Shown here one piece after another: positions 17,805 to 27,136 of a stretch of 64,000 bases of DNA. The position numbers and the translations under genes were made by a program. Source of the stretch: Lacticaseibacillus hulanensis (GTDB lineage Bacteria > Bacillota > Bacilli > Lactobacillales > Lactobacillaceae); NCBI RefSeq assembly GCF_004010095.1, contig NZ_RRYD01000015.1, positions 1 to 64,000 of the forward strand, given 5' to 3'. The notes below the pieces were generated by a model. That model ran no database searches. It was not told where the DNA came from and worked only from the letters and a program-made list of their open reading frames with translations. Numbering within the stretch: the stretch's first letter is position 1; each line of letters starts with the position of its first letter.

Positions 17805-19277
17805 TTACAGCACCGGCGACAGCAGGCGCGAGAAGCTTTGCTTAATGCGCAGCCATAGCGACCAGCTGGCGATGATTTCCTTGGTGAGGAGCGTGCTGGT
17901 GGCCAGGTCATCGTTGAAGATCTGGGCGAGCTCCTTGGTGACTTTGGAGTCGTACATGAAGGTGTTGACCTCGAAGTTGAGTCCGTACGAGCGGAAGTCC
18001 TGATTGGCGGAACCAACCGTGCAGATGTCGTCATCCACGAGCATGGTTTTGGCGTGGAGGAACCCGTCTTCGTAGGTGTAAATCTTGATGCCAAAACCCG
18101 TCAGCATCTTCGCGTACCACTGCGTTGCGCGGTAGATGAACGGGTGGTCGGGCATGCACGGAATCATGACGCGCACGTCGACCCCGGCCGCCGCGGCCAT
18201 GCGCAGGGCGGTAATCATGGATTCATCGGGCACCAGGTACGGACTTTGGAGCCACACGCGGTGCTTGGCCGAGTTAATCAGGTTGATGTAGCCAAGCTTG
18301 ATTTGCTCAGTTGGCGAATCGGGGCCGCTGGTGACCACCTGCATGCTCGTGGTTCCGGAGATTGGCTTGTCTGGCGCCGGGAAGTATTCGGGGGTGTAGG
18401 CCAGGTGCTTGTCCTCGGTCACCGAGGCGTTCCAGTCCATCATGAAGCGCATCTGGAGCAGCGAAACGCCGTGGCCAATGATGCGCAGGTGTGTGTCGCG
18501 CCAGTAGCCGAACTTCTTGCTGCGGGAAAGGTACTGGTCACCGACGTTGAAGCCACCGGTGTAGCCGATTTTCCCATCAATCACGACAATCTTACGGTGA
18601 TCGTGGTAGTTGAGGCGGAAGCGCGAGATGGTGTTGGTGGAGGTGACGAACGGCACGGCGCGGCCACCAGCAGCGGTGAGCGGTGCCCAGAACTTGGCGC
18701 TGGTCCCGTGTGAGCCGAATGCGTCATAGACCACGCGCACCTCAATGCCGGCAAGTGCCTGGTCCACCAGTGCGTCGCGCAATTCAGTCCCGATGTTGTC
18801 GGGGTAAATCGTGTAGTACTCAATGTGAATGCTGAACTTGGCGCGCGCAATATCGGTGAGGAGGGCGGCGAACTTGTCGTTACCATCGGTGAAAATCTTG
18901 ACGGCGTTGCGCCGCGTCAGTGGGGCGCGGTCGATGCGCCGGAAGAGCTCGACGGTCTGCTGGCGCTCCCGCACAATCCGGTCGGCATCTGTCTGGCCAA
19001 AATGCGGTAGCGCGTCTTTTTGTGCGTCGATAACTTCCTGCAGCCCGATGCGGTCTTGCGTGTGCATTCGGAACAGCTTCTCGTGACCCAAGCCGCGGCC
19101 GGTGAACATGAAGAGAATGAAACCAAACCCGGGGATGAGCACGAGCACGAGGAGCCACGCCCACGTTGCCGCAATGTTGCGCGGCGTGTGGAAAACCGTG
19201 ATGATGGCAGCCAGCGCGTTGAGGGCGACTAACCCCGAAATAAACGCTGGTGCGTGCAGGAAAACATAATCAAACAT
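17805..19277 (-). CDS. cls: Cardiolipin synthase
   Basis: Membrane phospholipase D-type enzyme that joins two phosphatidylglycerols to make cardiolipin. 490 residues, normal for Cls. Two N-terminal helices (FISGLVALNALAAIITVF and TWAWLLVLVLIPGFGFILFM), then two HKD motifs: NYHDHRKIVVIDGKIGYTGG and FLHAKTMLVDDDICTVGSAN. Its ATG overlaps the TGA of the TetR gene (TGATG), so the two are translationally coupled. That suggests the TetR regulator controls cls, an arrangement relevant to membrane-active antibiotics (inference). Confidence 0.95.
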   Translation of the reverse strand: MFDYVFLHAPAFISGLVALNALAAIITVFHTPRNIAATWAWLLVLVLIPGFGFILFMFTGRGLGHEKLFRMHTQDRIGLQEVIDAQKDALPHFGQTDADRIVRERQQTVELFRRIDRAPLTRRNAVKIFTDGNDKFAALLTDIARAKFSIHIEYYTIYPDNIGTELRDALVDQALAGIEVRVVYDAFGSHGTSAKFWAPLTAAGGRAVPFVTSTNTISRFRLNYHDHRKIVVIDGKIGYTGGFNVGDQYLSRSKKFGYWRDTHLRIIGHGVSLLQMRFMMDWNASVTEDKHLAYTPEYFPAPDKPISGTTSMQVVTSGPDSPTEQIKLGYINLINSAKHRVWLQSPYLVPDESMITALRMAAAAGVDVRVMIPCMPDHPFIYRATQWYAKMLTGFGIKIYTYEDGFLHAKTMLVDDDICTVGSANQDFRSYGLNFEVNTFMYDSKVTKELAQIFNDDLATSTLLTKEIIASWSLWLRIKQSFSRLLSPVL

Positions 19278-19900
19278 CAGTTACCCTCTTTCCGCGGCAC
19301 TTCTGCCCTCTCAGCGGGCAGAAATGTGTCGCCCTCGTCATCCAAACCAAGATTGGTGAATAGGTAATGCAGGTCGGTGAGCACGTCGGCGGCCTTGATC
19401 TCGATGTCGTTACCGATGTAGTCCGTGAGCACGGACACGAGCATGGCGGCGGCGAAGTGAATCATCCGCTTCGGGTCGGGTGCCTGCCGAATCAGCTTGA
19501 CAATCTTCGGCAAGCCGTTCGGATTATTGGCCTGAACCGCCTCGTCGAATTCCATGAGAATCTTGGACACAACCCGCACGAGTTCCTGATAGGAAGAAAA
19601 CTGCTGGTTCTCCACAAGCAAGTTGCGCATGAGCTTGCGGTTGTCCGCGACCCACCAGATAATTGAATCGATTCTGGTGCTCGGGCGCATCCGGTCGAGC
19701 TCGGCGAACATCTCCGGAGTGATGAGAACCGGCATGGACGCACTTAACGCCTCGTACTTGTTGTGGAAGTACCGGTAAAATGTGCTCCGGTCGATGCCTG
19801 CCTGTAGTGCAATGTCGTCGACAGTGATTTTTTCGAACGGCTTGTGCCGCAGAACTTCGATTAATGCGCGCTCAATTGCGTGGTCTGTTGGTTGCGTCAT
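19277..19900 (-). CDS. TetR/AcrR-family regulator
   Basis: A 207-residue regulator. N-terminal TetR HTH: KPFEKITVDDIALQAGIDRSTFYRYFHNKYEAL, a near-perfect family match. The helical C-terminal ligand domain is not diagnostic. It is the first gene of a two-gene operon with cls and is divergent from the ABC exporter operon at 20270, so it may repress either or both. GGAGAAAA precedes the ATG. Ligand unknown. Confidence 0.88.
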   Translation of the reverse strand: MTQPTDHAIERALIEVLRHKPFEKITVDDIALQAGIDRSTFYRYFHNKYEALSASMPVLITPEMFAELDRMRPSTRIDSIIWWVADNRKLMRNLLVENQQFSSYQELVRVVSKILMEFDEAVQANNPNGLPKIVKLIRQAPDPKRMIHFAAAMLVSVLTDYIGNDIEIKAADVLTDLHYLFTNLGLDDEGDTFLPAERAEVPRKEGN

Positions 19901-20269
19901 GTTTTTTCTCCTGGCCTTGCGACACTTTGCGATGATTGTCGTTATAGCAAAAAGTGTAGCGCACTAACGGGGCGCAATCAAGTGACGCGACTTGGCGCGG
20001 AATTGGCCAACTCAAGTAGCAATTGATTGGCATCGCGCGGCGTCTTTGCCATAATCTAACGGGTGGCGGACATAAATGCTTGGCTGCCGGATATGCATCG
20101 TGGATTGAATATCGGCGGTTATGCTATATTAGTAGGAGCTAAGCACGTGATGAACGCAAAATTAACATTGAAGAAGATAACTGGTGGCACGAATGAATAA
20201 TGTGCCGTTAGCTGCCCGCATAGCAGGTGCCGATTTGGCCTGCTGCGGCGAGCAGATTTTGGAGGAATT
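19901..20269. other. Intergenic region between TetR and ABC exporter, with a possible leader peptide
   Basis: TGGATT (20101-20106), 18 bases, TATATT (20125-20130) is a fair promoter toward the exporter. AGGAG at 20134-20138 is followed by GTG ATG at 20146-20151 opening a short peptide (MNAKLTLKKITGGTNE, stop at 20197-20199). A GCAGG/CCTGC hairpin and a CTGCT/AGCAG hairpin with a short T-run follow before the exporter RBS. This could be an attenuation leader, but the terminator is weak. Confidence 0.4.
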
Positions 20270-21991
20270 ATGAAAACACTTTGGCCATATTTGCGGCGCT
20301 TTTGGGGCGTTGAACTAGCCGCAATCGCCGCGACGTTAATGTATGCGTTCGCTAATTTGTGGCAGCCAAAACTATTGCAAGGGGTCATGGAAGCAATCAT
20401 TAAGGGCGACAAGGGAACAGTTGGTCGCCTCGGCATTGAACTATTGCTGCTGGCACTGCTCGGGATTGCGGCCGGGATTGCCAACACTATTTTTAGTGCG
20501 CGCGCTGCTTTGAATATTTCCACCAAGATGCGCGGGGATATCTACCACCACGTGCAGAAGTTTGCCTTCGCCGACATCGAGCAGTTCGCCGCCAGCAATC
20601 TAGTTGTGCGGATGACTAACGATATTAACCAGGTGCAGGGGATGGTCATGCAGACGCTGCAAATCGTTGCCCGGGTGCCAATCATGTTCGCCGGTGCATT
20701 GATTCTGGCCATCATGACGATTCCGGAGATGTGGTGGCTGATTCTGCTGATGATTGTCATCATTGTCGCGATTGCGTGGTTCGGGATGACCACGATGAGC
20801 CATTACTTCGGTGAGGTTCAGGGCTACATCGACCAGGTGAACACCATTGCGCGCGAGAACCTGATGGGTGTGCGCGTGGTGAAGTCGTTCAACCAGGAGG
20901 CCAACCAGGAAAAGGAATTCGCTGGGGCGTCCGATAAGATGACCAAGGTCTCCATCAAAATCGGCTACGCATTCTCCATGATGATGCCGGGCTTTTTCAC
21001 CTTCGCGAACCTGGCAGTTGCCGGCGCGATTTTCCTTGTCGGCCACAACATCACGGATCACCCCGAGAACCTGGCGGCGATTGCCAGTTTCGTTGGGTAC
21101 ATGATGCAGCTACTGATGGCGGTCATTAACGCCGGCTTCATCGCCACCGGCGCGACCCGTGCCTTCGTTTCACTGGGCCGAATCGGCGAAGTATTGCAGC
21201 ACAAGCCATCGATGCAGTTCAAGGATGTGCCCGAAACCGAGCTTGAGGGTAGCATCGAATTTGACCACGTCACCTTCAGTTATCCGGGTGAGAAAAAGCC
21301 GACGCTGCGCGATGTTTCCTTTAAGGTGGCGCCAGGCGAAATGGTCGGGATTGTCGGGGCGACCGGGGCGGGTAAGTCCACGCTGGCCCAACTAATTCCG
21401 CGCCTGTTTGATCCCGAAGCGGGGGTCGTGCGGGTCGGTAGTCAGAACGTGAAGGACGTTGCGGCCGCCACCCTGCGCAAAACCATCGGGATGGTGCTCC
21501 AGCGCGCGACCCTGTTTTCCGGAACCATTGCCCAGAACTTGCGCCAGGGCAAACCGGACGCAACGGTCACCGACATGCGCTGGGCCGCGGAGGTCGCGCA
21601 GTCGGAGGAATTCATTCGCCGACTGGACGGGCAGTTCGATGCGGAAGTGGAAGAGCGGTCCGCGAACTTCTCCGGCGGCCAAAAGCAGCGGCTAGCGATT
21701 ACCCGCGGGGTGATTGGCAAGCCGAACATCCTGATTATGGACGATTCCACCAGTGCCCTTGATGCCCGCAGCGAGCGCCTCGTGCAAGAGGCACTGGCGC
21801 GGGAGCTGCAGGGGATGACGACCGTGATTATTGCCGAGAAGATTTCGTCAATCATCAAGGCCGACCGCATCCTGGTCATGGACAAGGGGCGCGTTGTTGC
21901 GAGCGGCACGCACGAGCAGTTGCTGGACAGCAGCCCGATTTATCGGGAAATCTACACGACGCAAAAGGCGCGGGAAGGGAGGACCATCTAA
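20270..21991 (+). CDS. ABC exporter half-transporter with degenerate ATP site (LmrC/BmrC-like)
   Basis: A 573-residue fused membrane/ATPase half transporter. Six helices (1-300) and an NBD with Walker A GIVGATGAGKST, signature FSGGQKQR and Walker B ILIMDDSTSALDA. The catalytic Glu after Walker B is Asp here, and the switch His is replaced (IIAEKISSI instead of IAHR), so this subunit carries a non-hydrolytic site, as known for one subunit of heterodimeric exporters such as LmrCD and BmrCD. TTGGAGGAATT precedes ATG. The stop overlaps the next ATG (TAATG). Probable drug or lipid export; substrate unknown. Confidence 0.92.
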   Translation: MKTLWPYLRRFWGVELAAIAATLMYAFANLWQPKLLQGVMEAIIKGDKGTVGRLGIELLLLALLGIAAGIANTIFSARAALNISTKMRGDIYHHVQKFAFADIEQFAASNLVVRMTNDINQVQGMVMQTLQIVARVPIMFAGALILAIMTIPEMWWLILLMIVIIVAIAWFGMTTMSHYFGEVQGYIDQVNTIARENLMGVRVVKSFNQEANQEKEFAGASDKMTKVSIKIGYAFSMMMPGFFTFANLAVAGAIFLVGHNITDHPENLAAIASFVGYMMQLLMAVINAGFIATGATRAFVSLGRIGEVLQHKPSMQFKDVPETELEGSIEFDHVTFSYPGEKKPTLRDVSFKVAPGEMVGIVGATGAGKSTLAQLIPRLFDPEAGVVRVGSQNVKDVAAATLRKTIGMVLQRATLFSGTIAQNLRQGKPDATVTDMRWAAEVAQSEEFIRRLDGQFDAEVEERSANFSGGQKQRLAITRGVIGKPNILIMDDSTSALDARSERLVQEALARELQGMTTVIIAEKISSIIKADRILVMDKGRVVASGTHEQLLDSSPIYREIYTTQKAREGRTI

Positions 21992-23763
21992 TGAAGGATT
22001 TACGGATTGCCGGGCGGTTTTACTACCACTATCTGCACCGGTATCACTGGCAGTTTGCCGGGACGTTAGTGTGCCTCATCCTGTTTGCCAGCTTCAACGC
22101 GCTTTCCCCAATTTACCTCGGGCGTACGGTTGAGGACCTATCGAATTTCCTGGGTGCCTGGCAGCACGGCGGCGGGGGCAACCTCGGCGTGTTTTACACC
22201 GACGTCGCCCTGTACGCGCTGTTCCAGTTGCTCACCGGTGTCGGTGACTTCGGGACGTCGATGTTCCTGTCCTGGATTGGTGGGGTCGCAACTGGCCACA
22301 TGCGGACGGATTTGTTCGGCAAAATGCAGAAGATGCGCGTTGAGTACTTTGACACGCACAGCGACGGCGACATTCTCGCCCGATTTACGAGTGACCTGGA
22401 TAACATTTTCAACGCCGTCAACGAAGCCTTCGTGCAGATTTTCTACAGCGTTGCCCAAATCATCGGGGCCATGTACATGATGTTCCACACGAATGGCACC
22501 CTGGCGCTGGTAGCAATGTCGACCACGCCGATTGCTATCGTGATTGCGGCGATTAACATTAGTATCGCCAGCAAGGCCGTCAACAAGCAGCAAAACGACA
22601 TTGGTAAGCTGAACGGTTACGTCAACGAGCAGATTACGGGCCAAAAGGTGATTATCACAAACGGCCTGCAGGAAGACTCGATTAAGGGCTTCGAGCAGCT
22701 GAACAACACGGTGAAAAAGACCGCGCTGCGGGGCCAGATCTGGTCCGGGATTCTCCAGCCACTAATGAACGGGATGATGCTGCTGACCTCCGCCATTGTC
22801 ATCTTCGTGGGCAGCTGGCTCGTGATGCAGGGCGGCATGTCGACCGGCGCGGCGTTGGCACTGATTGTGGTGTTCGTGCAGTACGCACAGTCGTATTTCC
22901 AGTGCATCATGCAGGTTACCAGCATGTACTCGCAGATTCAGCTGGCCATCACCGGTGCGCGGCGGGTATCTGAGGTTCACGCCGCACCCAACGAGGTCCG
23001 GCCGGCAAACGGCAAGCCGGTGCACGAGGTCAAAGACGAAGTGGTCATCGACAATGTGCGCTTTGGCTACCAGCCGGGCAAGGAGATCCTGCACGGGGTA
23101 ACGCTGAAGGCCCGGCGCGGGGAAATGGTCGCCCTGGTTGGCCCAACCGGTGCCGGGAAGACGACGGTCATCAACCTGCTCAACCGGTTCTACGATGTTG
23201 ATTCCGGGGCCATCAAGATTGACGGGGTCGACATTCGGGACATGGATTTGACCCAGCTGCGTGACACCGTGGGCATTGTGCTCCAAGACCCGCAGCTGTT
23301 TAGCGGGACGATTGCCGACAACATTTGTTTTGGCAAACCGGACGCAACTCAGGATGAGATGTACGCGGCGGCCGAGCAGGCACACATCCACGACTTCATC
23401 ATGAGCCTGCCCGCGGGTTACGAGACGAAGATTACGGACGAACAGTCGGTGTTCTCGGCGGGACAAAAGCAGCTCGTCAGCATCGCCCGCACCATTTTGA
23501 CTAACCCGCAGATACTGATTCTGGATGAGGCCACGAGTAACGTCGACACGGTGACTGAAGAGAAGATTCAGGCGGCGATGGACAACGTGATTGCCGGGCG
23601 GACCAGCTTCGTCATTGCCCACCGGCTGAAGACGATTCTGAAGGCCGACGACATCGCGGTTCTGCGCGACGGTCGCATCATCGAAGAGGGCAGCCACGAA
23701 CAGCTGCTGGCAGAGAAGGGCTTCTACTCGGGGCTATACAAGTCGCAGATGGTGTTTGCGTAA
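21991..23763 (+). CDS. ABC exporter half-transporter, catalytic partner (LmrD/BmrD-like)
   Basis: A 590-residue partner of the preceding gene, translated from the overlapping TAATG junction. The membrane domain has six helices. The NBD shows intact catalytic residues: Walker A LVGPTGAGKTT, Walker B ILILDEATSNVDT with Glu, and switch His in FVIAHRLKT. Its signature is FSAGQKQ, with Ala for the first Gly. Together the pair has the asymmetric layout of heterodimeric multidrug exporters: one consensus and one degenerate ATP site. The divergent TetR gene and short leader suggest inducible expression. Confidence 0.93.
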   Translation: MKDLRIAGRFYYHYLHRYHWQFAGTLVCLILFASFNALSPIYLGRTVEDLSNFLGAWQHGGGGNLGVFYTDVALYALFQLLTGVGDFGTSMFLSWIGGVATGHMRTDLFGKMQKMRVEYFDTHSDGDILARFTSDLDNIFNAVNEAFVQIFYSVAQIIGAMYMMFHTNGTLALVAMSTTPIAIVIAAINISIASKAVNKQQNDIGKLNGYVNEQITGQKVIITNGLQEDSIKGFEQLNNTVKKTALRGQIWSGILQPLMNGMMLLTSAIVIFVGSWLVMQGGMSTGAALALIVVFVQYAQSYFQCIMQVTSMYSQIQLAITGARRVSEVHAAPNEVRPANGKPVHEVKDEVVIDNVRFGYQPGKEILHGVTLKARRGEMVALVGPTGAGKTTVINLLNRFYDVDSGAIKIDGVDIRDMDLTQLRDTVGIVLQDPQLFSGTIADNICFGKPDATQDEMYAAAEQAHIHDFIMSLPAGYETKITDEQSVFSAGQKQLVSIARTILTNPQILILDEATSNVDTVTEEKIQAAMDNVIAGRTSFVIAHRLKTILKADDIAVLRDGRIIEEGSHEQLLAEKGFYSGLYKSQMVFA

Positions 23764-24083
23764 AATGCCCGAATGCACCGACTAGCTGGGCAAATTAGTT
23801 AACTGCCGCACTCAATTCTTGCATGGTGCAACAGATTTTACGAAGTGTTGAACGGCGACTTACTAAACGAAAGCAGCACGAATGCCGAGCTGACGGCGAT
23901 TTGCGCGTGCGGTTTAAAATCATGATGAAAGGGGTGACAAAGTTGGCCATTTTTGGCAGCTTTGTTACCCCTTTCCTAGTTACAGGTGTTAGAATACCGT
24001 TATGAACGCGGAAGCAACGTTCACAAAGTTGGGTTTCAATTTGGGCGCAGTGCTAATTGCACACGCCTGTAAAGGAACGGTGA
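23764..24083. other. Intergenic region before the P-type ATPase
   Basis: No gene is seen. It holds the terminator at 23928-23975 and the upstream region of the ATPase gene. A 60-codon frame here (23823-24005) runs through the hairpin and lacks a ribosome binding site. Confidence 0.5.
23928..23975. terminator. Hairpin terminator after the ABC exporter operon
   Basis: AAAGGGGTGACAAAG pairs with CTTTGTTACCCCTTT; the T-run is inside the descending arm, so termination may be moderate. Confidence 0.75.
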
Positions 24084-26876
24084 ATGTATATGAGTAAGTT
24101 GTCAAAGACGCCACAGGAATTGGCCAAGGAGCCTCAGGATGTTGCACTCAAAGAGCTTGAAACATCTCGGGACGGCTTGACCTCCGACGCGGCGGCTGAA
24201 CGGCTTCGTGAATATGGGCCAAATGAAATTCAAAAGGGGAAAAAGGCATCACAGCTTCTGATGTTCCTCAAGAACTTCACTAGCCTGATGGCCATCTTAC
24301 TGTGGGTCGGCGGGATTATCGCGATTGTTGCGGGGATGCCGGAACTCGGGATTGCTATCTGGTGCGTGAACCTGATTAACGGGGTCTTCAGCTTCTGGCA
24401 GGAATTCGCGGCCCAAAAAGCGACTGACTCGTTGATGAAGATGTTGCCAACCTACGTCCACGTGCGGCGTGACGGTAAGTTGGTCCAGATTGAGACCACC
24501 GAACTGGTGCCGGGCGATGTCTTTGCCCTGCAGGCCGGGGACGCGATTTCATCTGACGCGCTGCTTTTGGAAGCAAGTTCCATGCAGGTTGACCAATCAG
24601 CTCTGACCGGGGAATCTGTACCCGAAAGCAAGAGTGTGAAGTACGATCCAGGTGAAGGTCAGTTTGCCGAAAGCAACGTGATTTACGCCGGGACAACCGT
24701 TGGGGCTGGGACCGGCCTTGCCGTCGCACTGGCGACCGGGATGAACACCGAATTCGGGAAGATTGCTTCCCTGACTCAGGGGCAGACCAAAACGGATGGC
24801 CCACTGCAAAAGGAACTTAACCGCCTCACGCAGCAACTGTCCATCATTGCCATCGGTATCGGGATTGCGTTCTTCGTCCTAGCGGTGGCATTTGTCCACT
24901 ACCCAATGGCCAAGGCGTTCATCTTCGCCTTGGGGATGATTGTGGCCTTCATTCCAGAAGGTTTGCTACCAACCGTAACGCTGTCCCTGGCGCAAGGGGT
25001 GCAGCGGATGGCCAAGAAGCACGCCCTGGTTAAGGAACTGTCTAGTGTTGAAACGCTGGGTGAAACCACGGTTATCTGCTCCGATAAAACCGGGACGCTG
25101 ACGCAGAACCAGATGACTGTGAACCACATCTGGCTACCCCACAAGGAATACCGGGTTACCGGCCAAGGGTTTGTGGCTAACGGTGAAATCAGGTACCGCG
25201 GCCACAAAGCCAAGCTGGAAGAACACCCAGAACTAAAACTGTTGCTCCAAATCTCGGCGCTCGACAACGACACGCGTGTTCAGCAGAGCGATGACGGGAC
25301 CACCAAGCTCCTCGGGACCCCAACCGAAGCCGCAATGATTATCATGGCGGAGAAGGCGGGGATTGACGCCGACGAATTGGTCAAGGAAATGGTGCGCGTG
25401 AAGGAACTGACCTTTGATTCCGACCGTAAGCGCATGACCACCATCAACAAGCTGCCCAACGGCGACCTGCGCATCTGCGTGAAGGGCTCACTTGGTGACA
25501 TGCTCACCCAGTGTGATCGGATTCTCGACAAGAATGGTGTGCGCAAGCTGAACGATACCGATATTGATCGGGCAAGCCGTGCCGAAAGCGACTACGCTGA
25601 ATCCGGGCTGCGGACACTGGCCGTTGCTTACCGCGACGTTCCAGCTGCCGAAGTTCCTGATTCACTGGATGACTGGGGCATCAAGGAAGTTGAACGTGAT
25701 TTGATCCTGGTTGGGCAGGCCGCCATGGCTGACCCAGCCCGTCCCGAAATTTACGCTGCCGTTAAGGAATGTCACGATGCCAACATTCGCATCATCATGG
25801 TTACTGGTGACAGCCCAGTTGTTGCCCGCAACGTTGCGGCCCAGATTGGGATTGTTTCGAGTAACAAGGCCCGTGTCATTACCGGGACTGAATTGGCAGC
25901 GATGAGCGATGAAGATTTGAAGACGGCGTTCAAGGACGAGCTGATTTTTGCCCGCGTTGCGCCAGAACAGAAGTACAAGATTGTGTCCACGCTCCAGTCG
26001 ATGGGTGAAATCGTTGCGTCTACCGGTGACGGTGTCAACGATGCACCTGCGCTGAAGAAGGCGGACATCGGCGTTGCCATGGGGGTTACCGGGACCGACG
26101 TTGCTAAGGACGCGGCCGACATGATTCTCACGGATGACAACTTTGCTTCCATCGTTGCGGCGATTGAAGAAGGCCGTGCCGTATACAGCAACATCCAGAA
26201 GTTCCTGATGTACATCCTGAACTCCAACGTTGGGGAAGCAATTCCGTCAGTCCTGTTCCTGTTCAGCCGTGGTTTGATTCCACTGCCACTAACAGTTATG
26301 CAGATTCTGACCATTGACCTCGGGACCGACATGCTGCCCGCACTGGGACTTGGTGCCGAACGCGCCGAACCGGGAATCATGCAGATGCCACCGCGTTCCC
26401 GTGATGAGCACATTCTGACCAAGAACGTACTCTGGCGGGCCTTTGCCTGGTACGGCATGATTGGTGCGGCTGTATCGACGGCTGGCTACTTCTTCGTCAA
26501 CCACATGCACGGCTGGCCAGCAATTCCGCTGGCGGCAAGCGGCAGTGTCTACGTTCAGGCAACAACCATGACGCTCGCTGCGGTGGTCTTCACCCAGATG
26601 GCCAACGTCATGAACTGCCGGACCCGGACTGCTTCCGTCTTCTCCATTGGGATTTGGAAGAACTTCAAGATTAACGTCGGGATATTCTCCGAGTTCCTGT
26701 TGCTTCTGGCCCTCATGTACGTGCCAATTCTTCAGGATGTCTTCGAAACGGGTCCCCTGGGGCTGCCAGAATGGATCTTCCTCGTATGCATTCCAATTCC
26801 GGTCTTCCTGGTTGAAGAACTGCGCAAGAAGATTGACCGGCGATTAACGAAGAATAAGCGTGAAGCGGCGATTTAG
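24084..26876 (+). CDS. P-type cation-transporting ATPase, type II (Na+/K+-ATPase-like)
   Basis: A 930-residue ion pump. Actuator loop DQSALTGESVPESK, phosphorylation site ICSDKTGTLTQNQM (Asp near 334), hinge TGDGVNDAPALKKADIGVAMG and ten predicted helices. In M4 the ion motif is AFIPEGLLPTVTLSLAQG, and M6 carries TIDLGTDMLPALGLGAE; both resemble type IIC Na+/K+ and related prokaryotic pumps more than SERCA (which has PEGLPAV). So Na+, K+ or H+ transport is possible as well as Ca2+; common annotation is cation-transporting ATPase. AAAGGA lies seven bases before ATG 24084; ATG 24090 is also in frame. Single-gene unit with terminator behind. Confidence 0.92.
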   Translation: MYMSKLSKTPQELAKEPQDVALKELETSRDGLTSDAAAERLREYGPNEIQKGKKASQLLMFLKNFTSLMAILLWVGGIIAIVAGMPELGIAIWCVNLINGVFSFWQEFAAQKATDSLMKMLPTYVHVRRDGKLVQIETTELVPGDVFALQAGDAISSDALLLEASSMQVDQSALTGESVPESKSVKYDPGEGQFAESNVIYAGTTVGAGTGLAVALATGMNTEFGKIASLTQGQTKTDGPLQKELNRLTQQLSIIAIGIGIAFFVLAVAFVHYPMAKAFIFALGMIVAFIPEGLLPTVTLSLAQGVQRMAKKHALVKELSSVETLGETTVICSDKTGTLTQNQMTVNHIWLPHKEYRVTGQGFVANGEIRYRGHKAKLEEHPELKLLLQISALDNDTRVQQSDDGTTKLLGTPTEAAMIIMAEKAGIDADELVKEMVRVKELTFDSDRKRMTTINKLPNGDLRICVKGSLGDMLTQCDRILDKNGVRKLNDTDIDRASRAESDYAESGLRTLAVAYRDVPAAEVPDSLDDWGIKEVERDLILVGQAAMADPARPEIYAAVKECHDANIRIIMVTGDSPVVARNVAAQIGIVSSNKARVITGTELAAMSDEDLKTAFKDELIFARVAPEQKYKIVSTLQSMGEIVASTGDGVNDAPALKKADIGVAMGVTGTDVAKDAADMILTDDNFASIVAAIEEGRAVYSNIQKFLMYILNSNVGEAIPSVLFLFSRGLIPLPLTVMQILTIDLGTDMLPALGLGAERAEPGIMQMPPRSRDEHILTKNVLWRAFAWYGMIGAAVSTAGYFFVNHMHGWPAIPLAASGSVYVQATTMTLAAVVFTQMANVMNCRTRTASVFSIGIWKNFKINVGIFSEFLLLLALMYVPILQDVFETGPLGLPEWIFLVCIPIPVFLVEELRKKIDRRLTKNKREAAI

Positions 26877-26929
26877 GAACTAACCGGCGCGCTGCGTAGA
26901 ACAATTGAATTTGGATAATAATTGAAGAG

Positions 26930-26966
26930 AAGGTGACTAGCGTAAGTTTGCTAGTCACCTTTTTTA
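26930..26966 (+). terminator. Terminator of the P-type ATPase gene
   Basis: AAGGTGACTAGC pairs with GCTAGTCACCTT, followed by a long T-run. Confidence 0.95.
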
Positions 26967-27136
26967 TTGCCGGAGTACTGAATGTTTATCAGTCGCGTCG
27001 GCTGCACTTCGTTTTCCAAGCGCAGGACGGCAATGAGGCTCACGACCATCAGTAGTATTGTCTCTGTATAATCGCCCGACGCGCTTGGTGTCGGGCGATT
27101 TGTGTGTCTGCTATCCGCATCTTGAGGTTGCATCAC
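26951..27136 (-). CDS. Possible small membrane peptide, low confidence
   Basis: A 61-codon frame whose 3' half reads TETILLMVVSLIAVLRLENE and ends with basic residues. The hydrophobic stretch with an upstream YTET has a loose likeness to small holin-like toxin peptides of lactobacilli. The start is weakly supported, and the 3' end overlaps the ATPase terminator in antisense. A strong hairpin (AATCGCCCGAC/GTCGGGCGATT, 27070-27100) lies inside the frame, which argues against it being coding. Confidence 0.2.
   Translation of the reverse strand: MMQPQDADSRHTNRPTPSASGDYTETILLMVVSLIAVLRLENEVQPTRLINIQYSGNKKGD

Noticed and set aside
22762-23697. 311-codon minus-strand frame inside the second ABC exporter gene
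   Set aside because: It is antisense to a fully conserved NBD; long antisense frames are expected in GC-rich coding DNA, and it has no ribosome site or recognisable domain.
23823-24005. 60-codon frame between ABC exporter and ATPase genes
   Set aside because: It runs through a terminator hairpin and has no ribosome site.
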